Assembly: GCF_026341125.1 (NCBI RefSeq)
Contig: NZ_JAPEOR010000001.1
Span: 2,232,001 to 2,296,000 of the forward strand
Direction: 5' to 3'
Length of the DNA: 64,000 bases
Source of the DNA: Streptomyces sp. NBC_01142
Lineage (GTDB): Bacteria > Actinomycetota > Actinomycetes > Streptomycetales > Streptomycetaceae
Below the pieces are notes generated by a model that was not told where the DNA came from, did no database searches, and saw only the letters and a program-made list of their open reading frames with translations. The first letter of the stretch is position 1, and the number at the start of each line of letters is the position of its first letter. Positions 34,238-42,276 of this stretch are shown piece by piece. A program made the position numbers and the translations under genes.

Positions 34238-34266
34238 TTGAGTTTATACGGCTTATGCCCTATTTA
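34238..34266 (+). promoter_or_regulatory. Promoter of the glutamate ABC operon
   Basis: TTGAGT (34238-34243) and TATTTA (34261-34266) are separated by exactly 17 bp in an unusually AT-rich stretch, 80 bp before the first gene of the operon. No palindrome was noticed next to it. Confidence 0.6.
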
Positions 34267-34346
34267 TGCGTGTCGGGTGTGAAGTCCCTTGCCGGGCTGG
34301 ATAGTTTGCGCTGACCTCGACACCGCTGAGAGTGGGTAGGCAGCGT

Positions 34347-35090
34347 ATGGCCGTCGATCCGTTGATCGAGCTGCGTGACGTCAACAAGTACTTCGGACCG
34401 CTGCACGTCCTCCAGGACATCAACCTCACCGTCGGGCGCGGCGAGGTGGTGGTGGTCATCGGCCCCTCCGGCTCGGGAAAATCGACGCTCTGCCGTGCGG
34501 TGAACAGACTCGAGACGATCGAGTCCGGCCGGATCACCATCGACGGACAGCCGCTCCCCGAGGAGGGCAGCGCCCTCGCCAGGCTCCGCGCCGACGTCGG
34601 CATGGTCTTCCAGTCCTTCAACCTCTTCGCCCACAAGACCGTGCTGGCGAACGTCTCCCTCGCACCCGTCAAGGTCCGTGGCCGCAAGAAGGACGAGGCC
34701 GACCGCCGCTCCCGTGAACTCCTGGACCGTGTCGGCCTCGCCGACCAGGCGGCCAAGTACCCCGCGCAGCTCTCCGGCGGACAGCAGCAGCGCGTGGCCA
34801 TCGCCCGCGCGCTCGCCATGGAACCCAAGGTCATGCTCTTCGACGAGCCGACCTCGGCCCTCGACCCCGAGATGATCAATGAGGTGCTGGAGGTGATGCA
34901 GCAGCTCGCCCGCGACGGAATGACCATGGTCGTCGTCACCCACGAGATGGGATTCGCCCGCTCCGCCGCCAACCGCGTCGTCTTCATGGCGGACGGCCGC
35001 GTCATCGAGAACCGCCCCCCGGAGGACTTCTTCACCAACCCGGAGAGCGACCGGGCCAAGGACTTCCTCTCCAAGATCCTCAAGCACTGA
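34347..35090 (+). CDS. gluA: Glutamate-type amino acid ABC transporter ATPase
   Basis: The 247-residue ATPase has Walker [11 protein letters not shown]-loop [10 protein letters not shown], signature [14 protein letters not shown], Walker [15 protein letters not shown] and the switch HEMGF, the pattern of polar amino acid importers (GluA/GlnQ). ATG at 34347 is preferred over the upstream in-frame start because GGTAGG lies 6 nt before it. The order ATPase, binding protein and two permeases matches the gluABCD arrangement of actinobacteria. Confidence 0.92.
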   Translation: MAVDPLIELRDVNKYFGPLHVLQDINLTVGRGEVVVVIGPSGSGKSTLCRAVNRLETIESGRITIDGQPLPEEGSALARLRADVGMVFQSFNLFAHKTVLANVSLAPVKVRGRKKDEADRRSRELLDRVGLADQAAKYPAQLSGGQQQRVAIARALAMEPKVMLFDEPTSALDPEMINEVLEVMQQLARDGMTMVVVTHEMGFARSAANRVVFMADGRVIENRPPEDFFTNPESDRAKDFLSKILKH

Positions 35091-35107
35091 CGGGGGGCGC
35101 AGGACTC

Positions 35108-36028
35108 ATGATGCGTACGAGACGTGCTCTCGCGGCGCTGGCGCTCGTCCTGGTCGCCGCCGTCACCGCCGTCACTGCCTGCGGCAAGGAGGGCAGCCCG
35201 CCCGTGAAGGGCCCGCAGACCGACAAGCTGCCGCAGTACACGGTGAACACCGGCTTCCGGCTGACCGACTCACCGACCTGGAACAAGGCCGAGCGGCGCG
35301 GCCACCTCGTCGTCGGCGTGAAGGAGGACCAGCCCTACCTCGGCGAGAAGGACCCCGCGAGCGGCCTCTACACCGGATTCGACATCGAGATCGCCAAGAT
35401 GATCGGAGCCTCGCTGGGCTTCGACCCGAAGACGATCCGGTTCCGGACGATCGCCTCCGCGAACCGCGAAACCGCCCTGCAGAACGGTCAGATCGACTAC
35501 TACGTCGGCACCTACACCATCAACGACAACCGCAAGAAGCTCGTCGGCTTCGCCGGCCCGTACTACATGGCCGGCCAGTCCCTCCTCGTACGGGCCGACG
35601 AGCAGGACATCAAAGGCCCCCAGGACCTCGCAGGCAAGCGCGTCTGCTCGGCGGCCGGTTCGACGCCGTACCAGCGGATCCAGTCCGACTACCCGAACGC
35701 AGAACTCGTCGCGTACGACACCTACTCCGTCTGTGTGGACAACCTGCTGACCTACCAGGTCGACGCCGTCACCACCGACGACGCCATCCTCGCCGGGTAC
35801 GCGGCCAAGGTGCCCGACGAGCTCAAGGTGGTCGGCAAGCCCTTCTCCGAGGAGCCCTACGGCGTCGGTGTGCCGCGCAGCGACAACGCCCTGCGCTTCG
35901 CCATCGACGATGCCCTCGAGGCCAACGAGAAGAACGGGAACTGGAAGAAGGCCTACGAAGCGACGCTGGGCCTCTCCGGGGTCCCGGCCCCACAGCCGCC
36001 ACCGATCGACCGCTACCCGGCGAGCTGA
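35108..36028 (+). CDS. gluB: Glutamate-type substrate-binding lipoprotein
   Basis: The 306-residue lipoprotein has the signal RRALAALALVLVAAVTAVTAC (lipobox). The mature SBP_bac_3 domain has LVVGVKEDQPYLGEKDPASG-LYTGFDIEIAKMIG and the two-lobe hinge patterns FAGPYYMAGQSLLVRADE and GSTPYQRIQSDYP. It should bind glutamate or a related acidic amino acid outside the membrane and hand it to the permease pair; substrate identity is inferred from operon type. Confidence 0.9.
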   Translation: MMRTRRALAALALVLVAAVTAVTACGKEGSPPVKGPQTDKLPQYTVNTGFRLTDSPTWNKAERRGHLVVGVKEDQPYLGEKDPASGLYTGFDIEIAKMIGASLGFDPKTIRFRTIASANRETALQNGQIDYYVGTYTINDNRKKLVGFAGPYYMAGQSLLVRADEQDIKGPQDLAGKRVCSAAGSTPYQRIQSDYPNAELVAYDTYSVCVDNLLTYQVDAVTTDDAILAGYAAKVPDELKVVGKPFSEEPYGVGVPRSDNALRFAIDDALEANEKNGNWKKAYEATLGLSGVPAPQPPPIDRYPAS

Positions 36029-36036
36029 GGACAGAA

Positions 36037-36681
36037 GTGAACGTACTGATCGACAACTTCTCCGTGTACGGCGAGGGCTTCCTCGGCACCGTCGAGCTCA
36101 CCGTCTACGCCTCGCTGCTCGCGCTGGCCCTCGGCTTCCTCATGGCCTCCTTCCGTGTCTCGCCCGTCGGCTCCCTCCGAGTGCTGGGCACGGTCTGGGT
36201 GACGGTGCTGCGCAACACCCCGCTGACGCTGCTCTTCTTCGCCGTCCTGCTGGGCCTGCCGCGCTTCGGACTCGTCCTGCCCTTCCAGGTCTTCGCCGTG
36301 CTTGCACTGGGCTGCTACACCTCCGCCTTCATCTGCGAGGTGATGCGCTCCGGCATCAACACCGTGCACAAGGGGCAGGGCGAAGCGGCCCGCAGCCTCG
36401 GTATGTCCTTCGGCCAGACCCTCAACAACGTGGTGCTGCCGCAGGCGTTCCGTACCGTCATCCCGCCGATCGGCTCCACCCTCATCGCGCTGGCCAAGAA
36501 CTCGGCGATCGCCGGCGCCTTCAGCGTCACCGAGCTGCTCGGTACCTACAAGATCCTCAACGAGCTGGGCTACAACATCATCTGGACCTTCGTCTGGATC
36601 GCCGTCGGATACCTGATCATCACCCTGTCCATCAGTGCGCTGTTCAACGTGCTGGAGAAGCGCTATGGAGTCGCCCGATGA
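36037..36681 (+). CDS. gluC: Glutamate-type ABC permease 1
   Basis: The 214-residue integral membrane protein contains the His/Glu/Gln permease motif LRNTPLTLLFFAVL and the EAA loop GQGEAARSLGMSFGQTLNNVVLPQAFRTVIPP contacting the ATPase. About five TM segments are visible. It pairs with the second permease, whose start overlaps its stop. Confidence 0.92.
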   Translation: MNVLIDNFSVYGEGFLGTVELTVYASLLALALGFLMASFRVSPVGSLRVLGTVWVTVLRNTPLTLLFFAVLLGLPRFGLVLPFQVFAVLALGCYTSAFICEVMRSGINTVHKGQGEAARSLGMSFGQTLNNVVLPQAFRTVIPPIGSTLIALAKNSAIAGAFSVTELLGTYKILNELGYNIIWTFVWIAVGYLIITLSISALFNVLEKRYGVAR

Positions 36682-37553
36682 CCGATTCCACCGCCCTCTA
36701 CGACATCCCGGGACCCAGGACCCGCAGACGGCACCGCGCTTACGGCGTCCTCTCGACCGTCGTCATCGTGGCGCTGTTCGGCTGGATCCTCTATCTGCTC
36801 TTCGACACCGGTCAGTTCACCGCAACCAAGTGGAGTCCCTTCGAGTACAAGGGCATTCAGGAGCTGCTGCTGCGCGGGCTCGGCAACACGCTCAAGGCGT
36901 TCGCCCTCGCCGCGGTGTTCTCGCTCGCGCTCGGCGGTGTGCTCGCCGCCGGCCGGCTCTCCGAACACCGGGCCGTCCGCTGGGTGGCCACCGTGGTGGT
37001 GGAGTTCTTCCGTGCCATGCCCGTGCTGGTGATGATCTTCTTCATCTTCGTCGCCCTGAAGGTGCAGCCGCTGCCCGCCCTGGTGGCCGGACTGACGCTC
37101 TACAACGGCTCGGTGCTCGCCGAGGTCTTCCGCGCCGGCGTCAACTCCGTGGAGCGCGGCCAGCGGGAGGCGGCGTACTCACTGGGCATGCGCAAGACAC
37201 AGGTCATGAGCTACGTCCTGGTGCCGCAGGGCCTTCGTGCGATGTTGCCGACGATCATCAGCCAGCTGGTGGTCGCACTGAAGGACACCTCGCTCGGATA
37301 TCTGATCACCTATGAGGAGTTCCTCCACGCCGGCAAGCTCATCGCCTCGAATCTCGACTACGATTTGCCGTTCATCCCCGTAGTGATGGTGATCTCGCCG
37401 ATCTACATCGGGATGTGCATGCTGCTCTCCTGGTTTGCCAACTGGGTGGCCGGGCGACAGCAGCGCAGTCCGAAAACAGAGGCTGTGGATGTCTCCGCGG
37501 CCGAACCAGGGACGCTGCTGCCGGGGGGTCCCCCTGCGCCCCCCAGGGCGTAG
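36678..37553 (+). CDS. gluD: Glutamate-type ABC permease 2
   Basis: The 291-residue membrane protein has an extra N-terminal TM helix (VLSTVVIVALFGWILYLLF), the motif FFRAMPVLVMIFFIF and the EAA loop GQREAAYSLGMRKTQVMSYVLVPQGLRAMLPT. The last 15 residues (LLPGGPPAPPRA) are encoded by a G/C-only repeat that also supplies the stop codon and recurs directly downstream. The original C-terminus has therefore probably been replaced by repeat sequence. Confidence 0.9.
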   Translation: MTDSTALYDIPGPRTRRRHRAYGVLSTVVIVALFGWILYLLFDTGQFTATKWSPFEYKGIQELLLRGLGNTLKAFALAAVFSLALGGVLAAGRLSEHRAVRWVATVVVEFFRAMPVLVMIFFIFVALKVQPLPALVAGLTLYNGSVLAEVFRAGVNSVERGQREAAYSLGMRKTQVMSYVLVPQGLRAMLPTIISQLVVALKDTSLGYLITYEEFLHAGKLIASNLDYDLPFIPVVMVISPIYIGMCMLLSWFANWVAGRQQRSPKTEAVDVSAAEPGTLLPGGPPAPPRA

Positions 37554-37586
37554 TCGGGGGTCCTGCCCACGCCCCCCAGGGCGTAG
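37524..37586. repeat. 32-bp direct repeat spanning the gluD stop codon
   Basis: GGGGGTCC at 37524 and 37556 each open a unit ending in CGCCCCCCAGGGCGTAG. The first unit encodes the final residues of the gluD permease and its TAG; the second is non-coding. Such G-run/C-run elements are Streptomyces intergenic repeats of the type also inserted into the P450 gene at 42562. Confidence 0.85.
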
Positions 37587-37639
37587 GGGAGAGAGGGCAG
37601 TGGCTCAGGGGCAATGGCCCGCCCGGCAGCAGCCGGTGA

Positions 37640-39235
37640 TCACTTCTCGCGCAGCGGGACCGTCAGATATGACGGGTCGGCTGCGGACGAGGAGAAGGTC
37701 AGCTGCGCGCCGGTCGGGTTGTGCTCGATGTAGAGCGGGTCGACCGTGTCGACAACCAGGGCGAGGCGGTGGCCGGCCGGTACGTCGTAGGCCGTGGAGA
37801 ACAGCTCCAGGTCGACGGCGAACGGCTTGCCGGGCGTCTCGCCGTGGAAGGTGTACGGCGCGTTGCTGACCAGCTTGCCGAGGCCGAGCGGGCCCACGTC
37901 GTACAGATATGCGACGAGGGTGCCGCTCTCCTTGGTGCTGGTGACCGTGGTGTGCAGCTTCGCCGTCCCGCGGACCCGCTGCGGGGAGGCGTACCGCTCG
38001 GACTGCCAGACGGCGGCGAAGGAGCGTGGCAGCAGCGGAATCGACGCCATCGGGGGCAGTCTGACGAACTGGTCCAGGATGCTGGAGAGCATGACGATCC
38101 CTCCGTTGGCGCCCGAGTCGATGTTCGCGCGGATCTTCTTGGTGCCACCTAGGTTGATCTTCCGCTCGTTCGCACCCACCGACTTCCAGTCCGGATAGCC
38201 CTCGTAGCCGCTGGTGGAACGGGACTTGAGCTGGACGGGCTGCTCGCGGTCGACGCCGTTGTCGACCCCCTTGAGGTAGTGGTCCAACCACCGGTGGGCG
38301 CTGGTCCAGGTGTCGTTGGGCAGGCCGAGCAGTCCGGTGGCCTCGGCCGTGGCGTGGTCGCCGGGGCGGAACTCCAGCCGCTTGGGGCCGGTGAGCTTCT
38401 CGTAGAAGGCGGCGTACTGGTTGGGCGGGAAGATGGTGTCGCCCCAGGCGTTGCCGAGCATGACGGCTGGGCCGTTCGCGTTGAGCCGGTCCAGATAGGT
38501 GGCGGGGGAGCGCTTCCTCCCCCACTCGAGCATGTTCTGCTCCTTGGCGAGGTTCGAGCTGATGAAGTCGCCCATGACCTCCTTGAGTTCGTCGCTGGGG
38601 CGGCCGGTGAGGGAGCCGGTGCCGTAGAGCAGGCCTGCGGCCTGCACATGCTGGGTGCGGCCGCTGTAGATGGACTGGATCAGGTCGCCCCAGCCGCTGA
38701 GCGCGGTCACGGCCTTGACCCGCTTGTCGTGGGCGGCGGCGAGCAGGCAGATGCCGGCGCCGTACGAGACTCCGGCCATGCCCACCTTGTCGGGGTCGGC
38801 GGGGGTGTTCGCAAGGGCCCAGTCGATCACCTTGGACGCGTCGGCGACGTCGGGCGGGCCCGCCACCTCGATCTTCCCGCCGGACTGCCAGAAGCCGCGC
38901 GAGTTGTAAGTGACCACCACATAGCCGGCGTCGGCGAGCTTCTTGGCCTGCGCGAGGTATTCGATCTGGGGCGTGGCCCAGCTGGTGGGCAGCACGATCA
39001 CCGGATAGGTGCTTGTGCCGTCCGAGCCCGCCGGGGTGACGACGTTGGCTTTGAGTACGGTCCCGCCGTCGCCCACGATGTCGACGAACCGCACGTCCAT
39101 GGCGGCGGACTGGGCCTGGGCGCGGGGCGTCGCCACCGGCGCGGCGGGAGCGACGCCGACGGCCGGACCGGCGAGAAGCGCGGCGGAGACCGTACCGATC
39201 GCGGTGGTGCGCAGGGCGGTGCGCGAATGTCCCAC
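37640..39235 (-). CDS. Secreted CocE/X-Pro dipeptidyl-peptidase family hydrolase
   Basis: The 531-residue product has a cleavable signal (RTALRTTAIGTVSAALLAG...PAAP) and an S15/CocE alpha/beta-hydrolase domain: PVIVLPTSWATP, GYVVVTYNSRGFWQSGG, the nucleophile in VGMAGVSYGAGICLLAA, the acid region GDTIFPPNQYAAFYEKL and His in PGDHATAEATG. A C-terminal jelly-roll of XPD type follows (SERYASPQRVRGTAKLHTTV, GHRLALVVDTVDPLY). It hydrolyses peptides with proline or ester/amide substrates outside the cell. GTG start with AGGAGT upstream. Confidence 0.87.
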   Translation of the reverse strand: MGHSRTALRTTAIGTVSAALLAGPAVGVAPAAPVATPRAQAQSAAMDVRFVDIVGDGGTVLKANVVTPAGSDGTSTYPVIVLPTSWATPQIEYLAQAKKLADAGYVVVTYNSRGFWQSGGKIEVAGPPDVADASKVIDWALANTPADPDKVGMAGVSYGAGICLLAAAHDKRVKAVTALSGWGDLIQSIYSGRTQHVQAAGLLYGTGSLTGRPSDELKEVMGDFISSNLAKEQNMLEWGRKRSPATYLDRLNANGPAVMLGNAWGDTIFPPNQYAAFYEKLTGPKRLEFRPGDHATAEATGLLGLPNDTWTSAHRWLDHYLKGVDNGVDREQPVQLKSRSTSGYEGYPDWKSVGANERKINLGGTKKIRANIDSGANGGIVMLSSILDQFVRLPPMASIPLLPRSFAAVWQSERYASPQRVRGTAKLHTTVTSTKESGTLVAYLYDVGPLGLGKLVSNAPYTFHGETPGKPFAVDLELFSTAYDVPAGHRLALVVDTVDPLYIEHNPTGAQLTFSSSAADPSYLTVPLREK

Positions 39236-39250
39236 GGGTCACTCCTCACT

Positions 39251-39348
39251 CGGGTCACTGCAAAGTGACCCGACGGTAACCTTGGGGACTTACTTCAGGT
39301 AACTCCTCGGTAAGTTACGCGAGGGTAACGATTATTGACATGATGTCA
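39251..39348 (-). promoter_or_regulatory. Operator-rich promoter region of the CocE-family gene
   Basis: The 125-bp gap contains a 9-bp-arm inverted repeat CGGGTCACT-GCAA-AGTGACCCG (39251-39272) ending 16 bp before the GTG, three GGTAAC direct repeats at 39275, 39298 and 39324, and a perfect palindrome TGACATGATGTCA (39336-39348). Several regulators, or one cooperative regulator, may act here. Confidence 0.5.
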
Positions 39349-39360
39349 GTGAGGCGGGTG

Positions 39361-40563
39361 TCATGAATGCAGAGCGCTCTTGGCCTGCCACTGCGACCAG
39401 GACAGATTCCACTCGCCGTAACCGTTGTTGAGCGCCTGCGTGCCCTTGGCGTCGCCGCCGCTGATCTCGAACGGGTCTCCCACCTGGACCTGTTCGTAGA
39501 TCCACTGGGCGTCGGCGTCGCTCATGCCGACGCAGCCGGAGCTCTTGTTGGCGGTGCCGAAGTACCCGGCGTTCCAGGGCGCGGCGTGTGCATACATTCC
39601 GGACCAGGTCAGCCGCATCGAGTAGTCGACCATCTTGTCGTAGGCGTCGCCCAGGCCCACCGTCTCGGAGCGCATGTTGATCGTGCCCTCCTTCGACATC
39701 AGCACGGTCCTGCCGCGCCAGGACGCCTTCTCGCCGCCGGGGGTGCCGGCCGACATCGGAACGTCCTTGATCTCCGCGCCGTCACGCAGCAGCTTCAACC
39801 GGTGGTTGTCGAGGTCGACCCTGACGAGCTGGTTCCTGCCGATGGTGAAACTGCTCGTGTAGTCGCGTACGAACCAGCCGCCGCCCGAACCCGAGTCGAT
39901 GCCGTTGAGCCCGGCGTCGAGCGTGACCTTGGTGCCCGGCTTCCAGTACTCCTTGGGGCGCCAGTCGACACGGTCCTTGCCCGACCAGTCCTGCATCCAG
40001 CCCCAGGAGCCCTCGGTCTTGTCGGAAGTGGTGACCTTGAGGCTCTTCTCCACCTCGGCCCTGTTCTTCACCGGGTGGTCGAAGACGATCGACAGTGGCT
40101 GCCCGATGCCCACCGTGGAGTTCTTGCCCGGTACGAGAGTGAGCTTGTTGACCTTGTCGGGGGCGGCCGTGGCGAAGTCCGCCGTGGCGCTCCCACCGTC
40201 CGCGTCCTTCGCCTCGACGGAGTAGCTGGTGCCGGGCGCGGCCTTGCGGGCGGAGGTCCAGCTCCTGCCGTCCGCGGAGATGCTGCCGTCGAGCCCGGCG
40301 CCCTTGGAGTCGGTGACCGTGACCTCCTTCAGCCTGCCGTCGGCGAGGGTCACCTTCACCGGCCCGCCCGCCTTGGCCTGCTTGCCGGAGAGGTTCACCG
40401 AGATCGAGGTCTGCTTCTTACTGCCGCCCCCGCCGGCGCTGCCCCCTTCGGCGCCGCCGCCCGAGCATGCGGTGAGTGCCGCGGAGAGGACAACGACGCC
40501 GGCTGTCGCGGCGAAGCGGGCCGGGCTGCGGCGGAGCGGGGTACGCGGGCGTATGCGGCTCAA
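39361..40563 (-). CDS. L,D-transpeptidase lipoprotein with Ig-like domains
   Basis: The 400-residue product is a lipoprotein (FAATAGVVVLSAALTAC, lipobox LTAC) with two bacterial Ig-like regions (residues about 50-240) and a C-terminal YkuD domain. The catalytic segment reads YAHAAPWNAGYFG, then SSGCVGM with the nucleophilic Cys and conserved His. It forms 3-3 cross-links in peptidoglycan. TTG at 40563 is chosen because GGAGG lies 8 nt upstream and the signal peptide then has normal length. Architecture matches actinobacterial LdtMt2-type enzymes. Confidence 0.92.
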   Translation of the reverse strand: MSRIRPRTPLRRSPARFAATAGVVVLSAALTACSGGGAEGGSAGGGGSKKQTSISVNLSGKQAKAGGPVKVTLADGRLKEVTVTDSKGAGLDGSISADGRSWTSARKAAPGTSYSVEAKDADGGSATADFATAAPDKVNKLTLVPGKNSTVGIGQPLSIVFDHPVKNRAEVEKSLKVTTSDKTEGSWGWMQDWSGKDRVDWRPKEYWKPGTKVTLDAGLNGIDSGSGGGWFVRDYTSSFTIGRNQLVRVDLDNHRLKLLRDGAEIKDVPMSAGTPGGEKASWRGRTVLMSKEGTINMRSETVGLGDAYDKMVDYSMRLTWSGMYAHAAPWNAGYFGTANKSSGCVGMSDADAQWIYEQVQVGDPFEISGGDAKGTQALNNGYGEWNLSWSQWQAKSALHS

Positions 40564-40750
40564 CGGGAAAACCTCCGATGCGATCACTGTCGGAGTGAGA
40601 GAGCCCGAACGGCCGCGACAGGTTGCGGAAGGTCCCGGATTTCCCGGTAGTTCCGGTGTGACATGCAACGCAGCGGAAAGAGTCGTTGGTTCCTTGGAAA
40701 CGGTGTTGTTCCCCCTGGTGTTCTTCGGGCCGACGCGGCAGGCTCACGGT

Positions 40751-41368
40751 GTGGACACGGCGGCGGAGCAGACGGAGCGTACGGAGCAGGCGCAGCGGAC
40801 CCTGCGACTGCGGCTGAGACGGCAGGTGGAGTGGGTGCCCGTTGCCGCGCTCGTCCTGCTCGTCGTCTGGGGCATCGCCGTCGCGACGATGCTCGAAGGA
40901 CCCAACGGCACGGCCGGCGGGATCGCCATGTCGGTGGCCGGTGTGCCGGTCGCCGCCCTCGCGGTGAGCAGCGCCGGCCATCTGGTGCGGCCGCTGCGGA
41001 TCACCGTCGATGCGGACGGGCTGACCGTACGGCTGCCCCTCTGGCCTGCCCGAACCGTGCCGTGGTCCGACATCTCGGCAGTGAGCGAAGCGCCGGGCGC
41101 TGCACCGGACGGCCTGCCGAGTGCTTCGGTGAGCGCATCACCCCCTTACGTCGTGGTGGACTGCCGCGGGCCCGTCGGGGGACTGCCGCCGACCTGCCGG
41201 CCGCGGGCCGCGTACCGCAGGCTCGCGCCGGCCCTTGGCCGGCCCGCGGGCGCCGGCGGGCTCTGTTTCGAGACACAGGTCTTTGATCTGGATCCGGCCG
41301 AACTGATCGGAGCGGTGCGGACGTACGCGCCGGTGGGGCTCACGGCAACGGACGAAACACGCCAGTAG
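40751..41368 (+). CDS. Membrane protein with PH-like domain
   Basis: The 205-residue product begins with a charged helix (EQTERTEQAQRTLRLRLRRQ) and two TM helices (VPVAALVLLVVWGIAVATML and GIAMSVAGVPVAALAVSSAG). A small beta-rich domain resembling bacterial PH modules follows: LRITVDADGLTVRLPLWPARTVPWSDISAV. Function is unknown. GTG at 40751 is the first start giving this organisation but lacks a strong ribosome site. The gene is divergent from the L,D-transpeptidase. Confidence 0.65.
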   Translation: MDTAAEQTERTEQAQRTLRLRLRRQVEWVPVAALVLLVVWGIAVATMLEGPNGTAGGIAMSVAGVPVAALAVSSAGHLVRPLRITVDADGLTVRLPLWPARTVPWSDISAVSEAPGAAPDGLPSASVSASPPYVVVDCRGPVGGLPPTCRPRAAYRRLAPALGRPAGAGGLCFETQVFDLDPAELIGAVRTYAPVGLTATDETRQ

Positions 41369-41456
41369 CCTCCGCAGGCCCCTTCACCGGCCTTGCCCCA
41401 AGGGGCAGTTGAGCCCACCGTGGTGCCGTACGCCTGTGCCGGCGATCGGAGAAGCC

Positions 41457-42236
41457 GTGGCCGCCCCCTTCCTCCTGCCCCATTCGCTGCACGGATCGGG
41501 CCCCCACCGGATCGTCGCCGTGCACGGCTGGCTCGCCGACCGGGCCGGCTATGCCGCCGTACTTCCGGACCTCGACCGCGAGAACTTCACCTATGTCTTC
41601 GTCGATCTGCGTGGCTACGGCGAGGCGCGGGGCGCGCCCGGCGCATACACCACCACCGAGGGCGCGGCCGACATCCTCACACTCGCCGGCCGGCTCGGCT
41701 GGGACTCCTTCTCGCTCGTCGGGCACTCGATGGGCGCAGCGGTCGCCCAGCGCGTCCTGGCCGCTGCCCCGCACCGGGTGCGGCGGCTGGCCGGGATCTC
41801 GCCCGTGCCCGCGAGTGGCCTGAAAATGCCGCCAGAGCAGTGGGAGGTGTTCGCTTCCGCCGCCGAGAAGCCGGAGAACCGGCGCGCCATCATCAACTTC
41901 AGCACCGGCTCGGTGCGGCCTGCCGCCTGGCTGGACCGGATGGTGGACCGGTCGCTGGCCCGCAGCGACCCCAAGGCCTTCCGCGCCTGGTTCGACTCCT
42001 GGGCGGGCGAGGACTTCCGGGCCGAGGTGGCGGGCTCGCGGACCCCGGCGCTCGCGGTGACCGGGGCACTCGACCCGGCGATCAGCACCGACTTTCTGCG
42101 CCGGACCTGGCTGCCCGTGTACGCGCGCGGCGAACTGGTCGAGCTGGCGTGCGCCGGACACCACGCGATGGACGAGACCCCGCTCCAGCTCATCCGTACC
42201 GTCGAGGACTTCCTCCGGGCGGACGATGGCGTGTAG
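41457..42236 (+). CDS. Alpha/beta-hydrolase
   Basis: The 259-residue product contains the oxyanion HGW (VAVHGWLADRAG), nucleophile elbow LVGHSMGAAVAQ, acid in VTGALDPAIS and His in CAGHHAMDETP, a complete esterase/lactonase-type triad. The substrate is unknown. GTG at 41457 follows GGAG by 5 nt and is preferred to the ATG 48 nt upstream. The P450 gene starts 41 bp later, so the two may act together. Confidence 0.83.
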   Translation: MAAPFLLPHSLHGSGPHRIVAVHGWLADRAGYAAVLPDLDRENFTYVFVDLRGYGEARGAPGAYTTTEGAADILTLAGRLGWDSFSLVGHSMGAAVAQRVLAAAPHRVRRLAGISPVPASGLKMPPEQWEVFASAAEKPENRRAIINFSTGSVRPAAWLDRMVDRSLARSDPKAFRAWFDSWAGEDFRAEVAGSRTPALAVTGALDPAISTDFLRRTWLPVYARGELVELACAGHHAMDETPLQLIRTVEDFLRADDGV

Positions 42237-42276
42237 CGGACGACGTCGCGGGGGAGTGTCGTGCAAGAGTTCCGTC

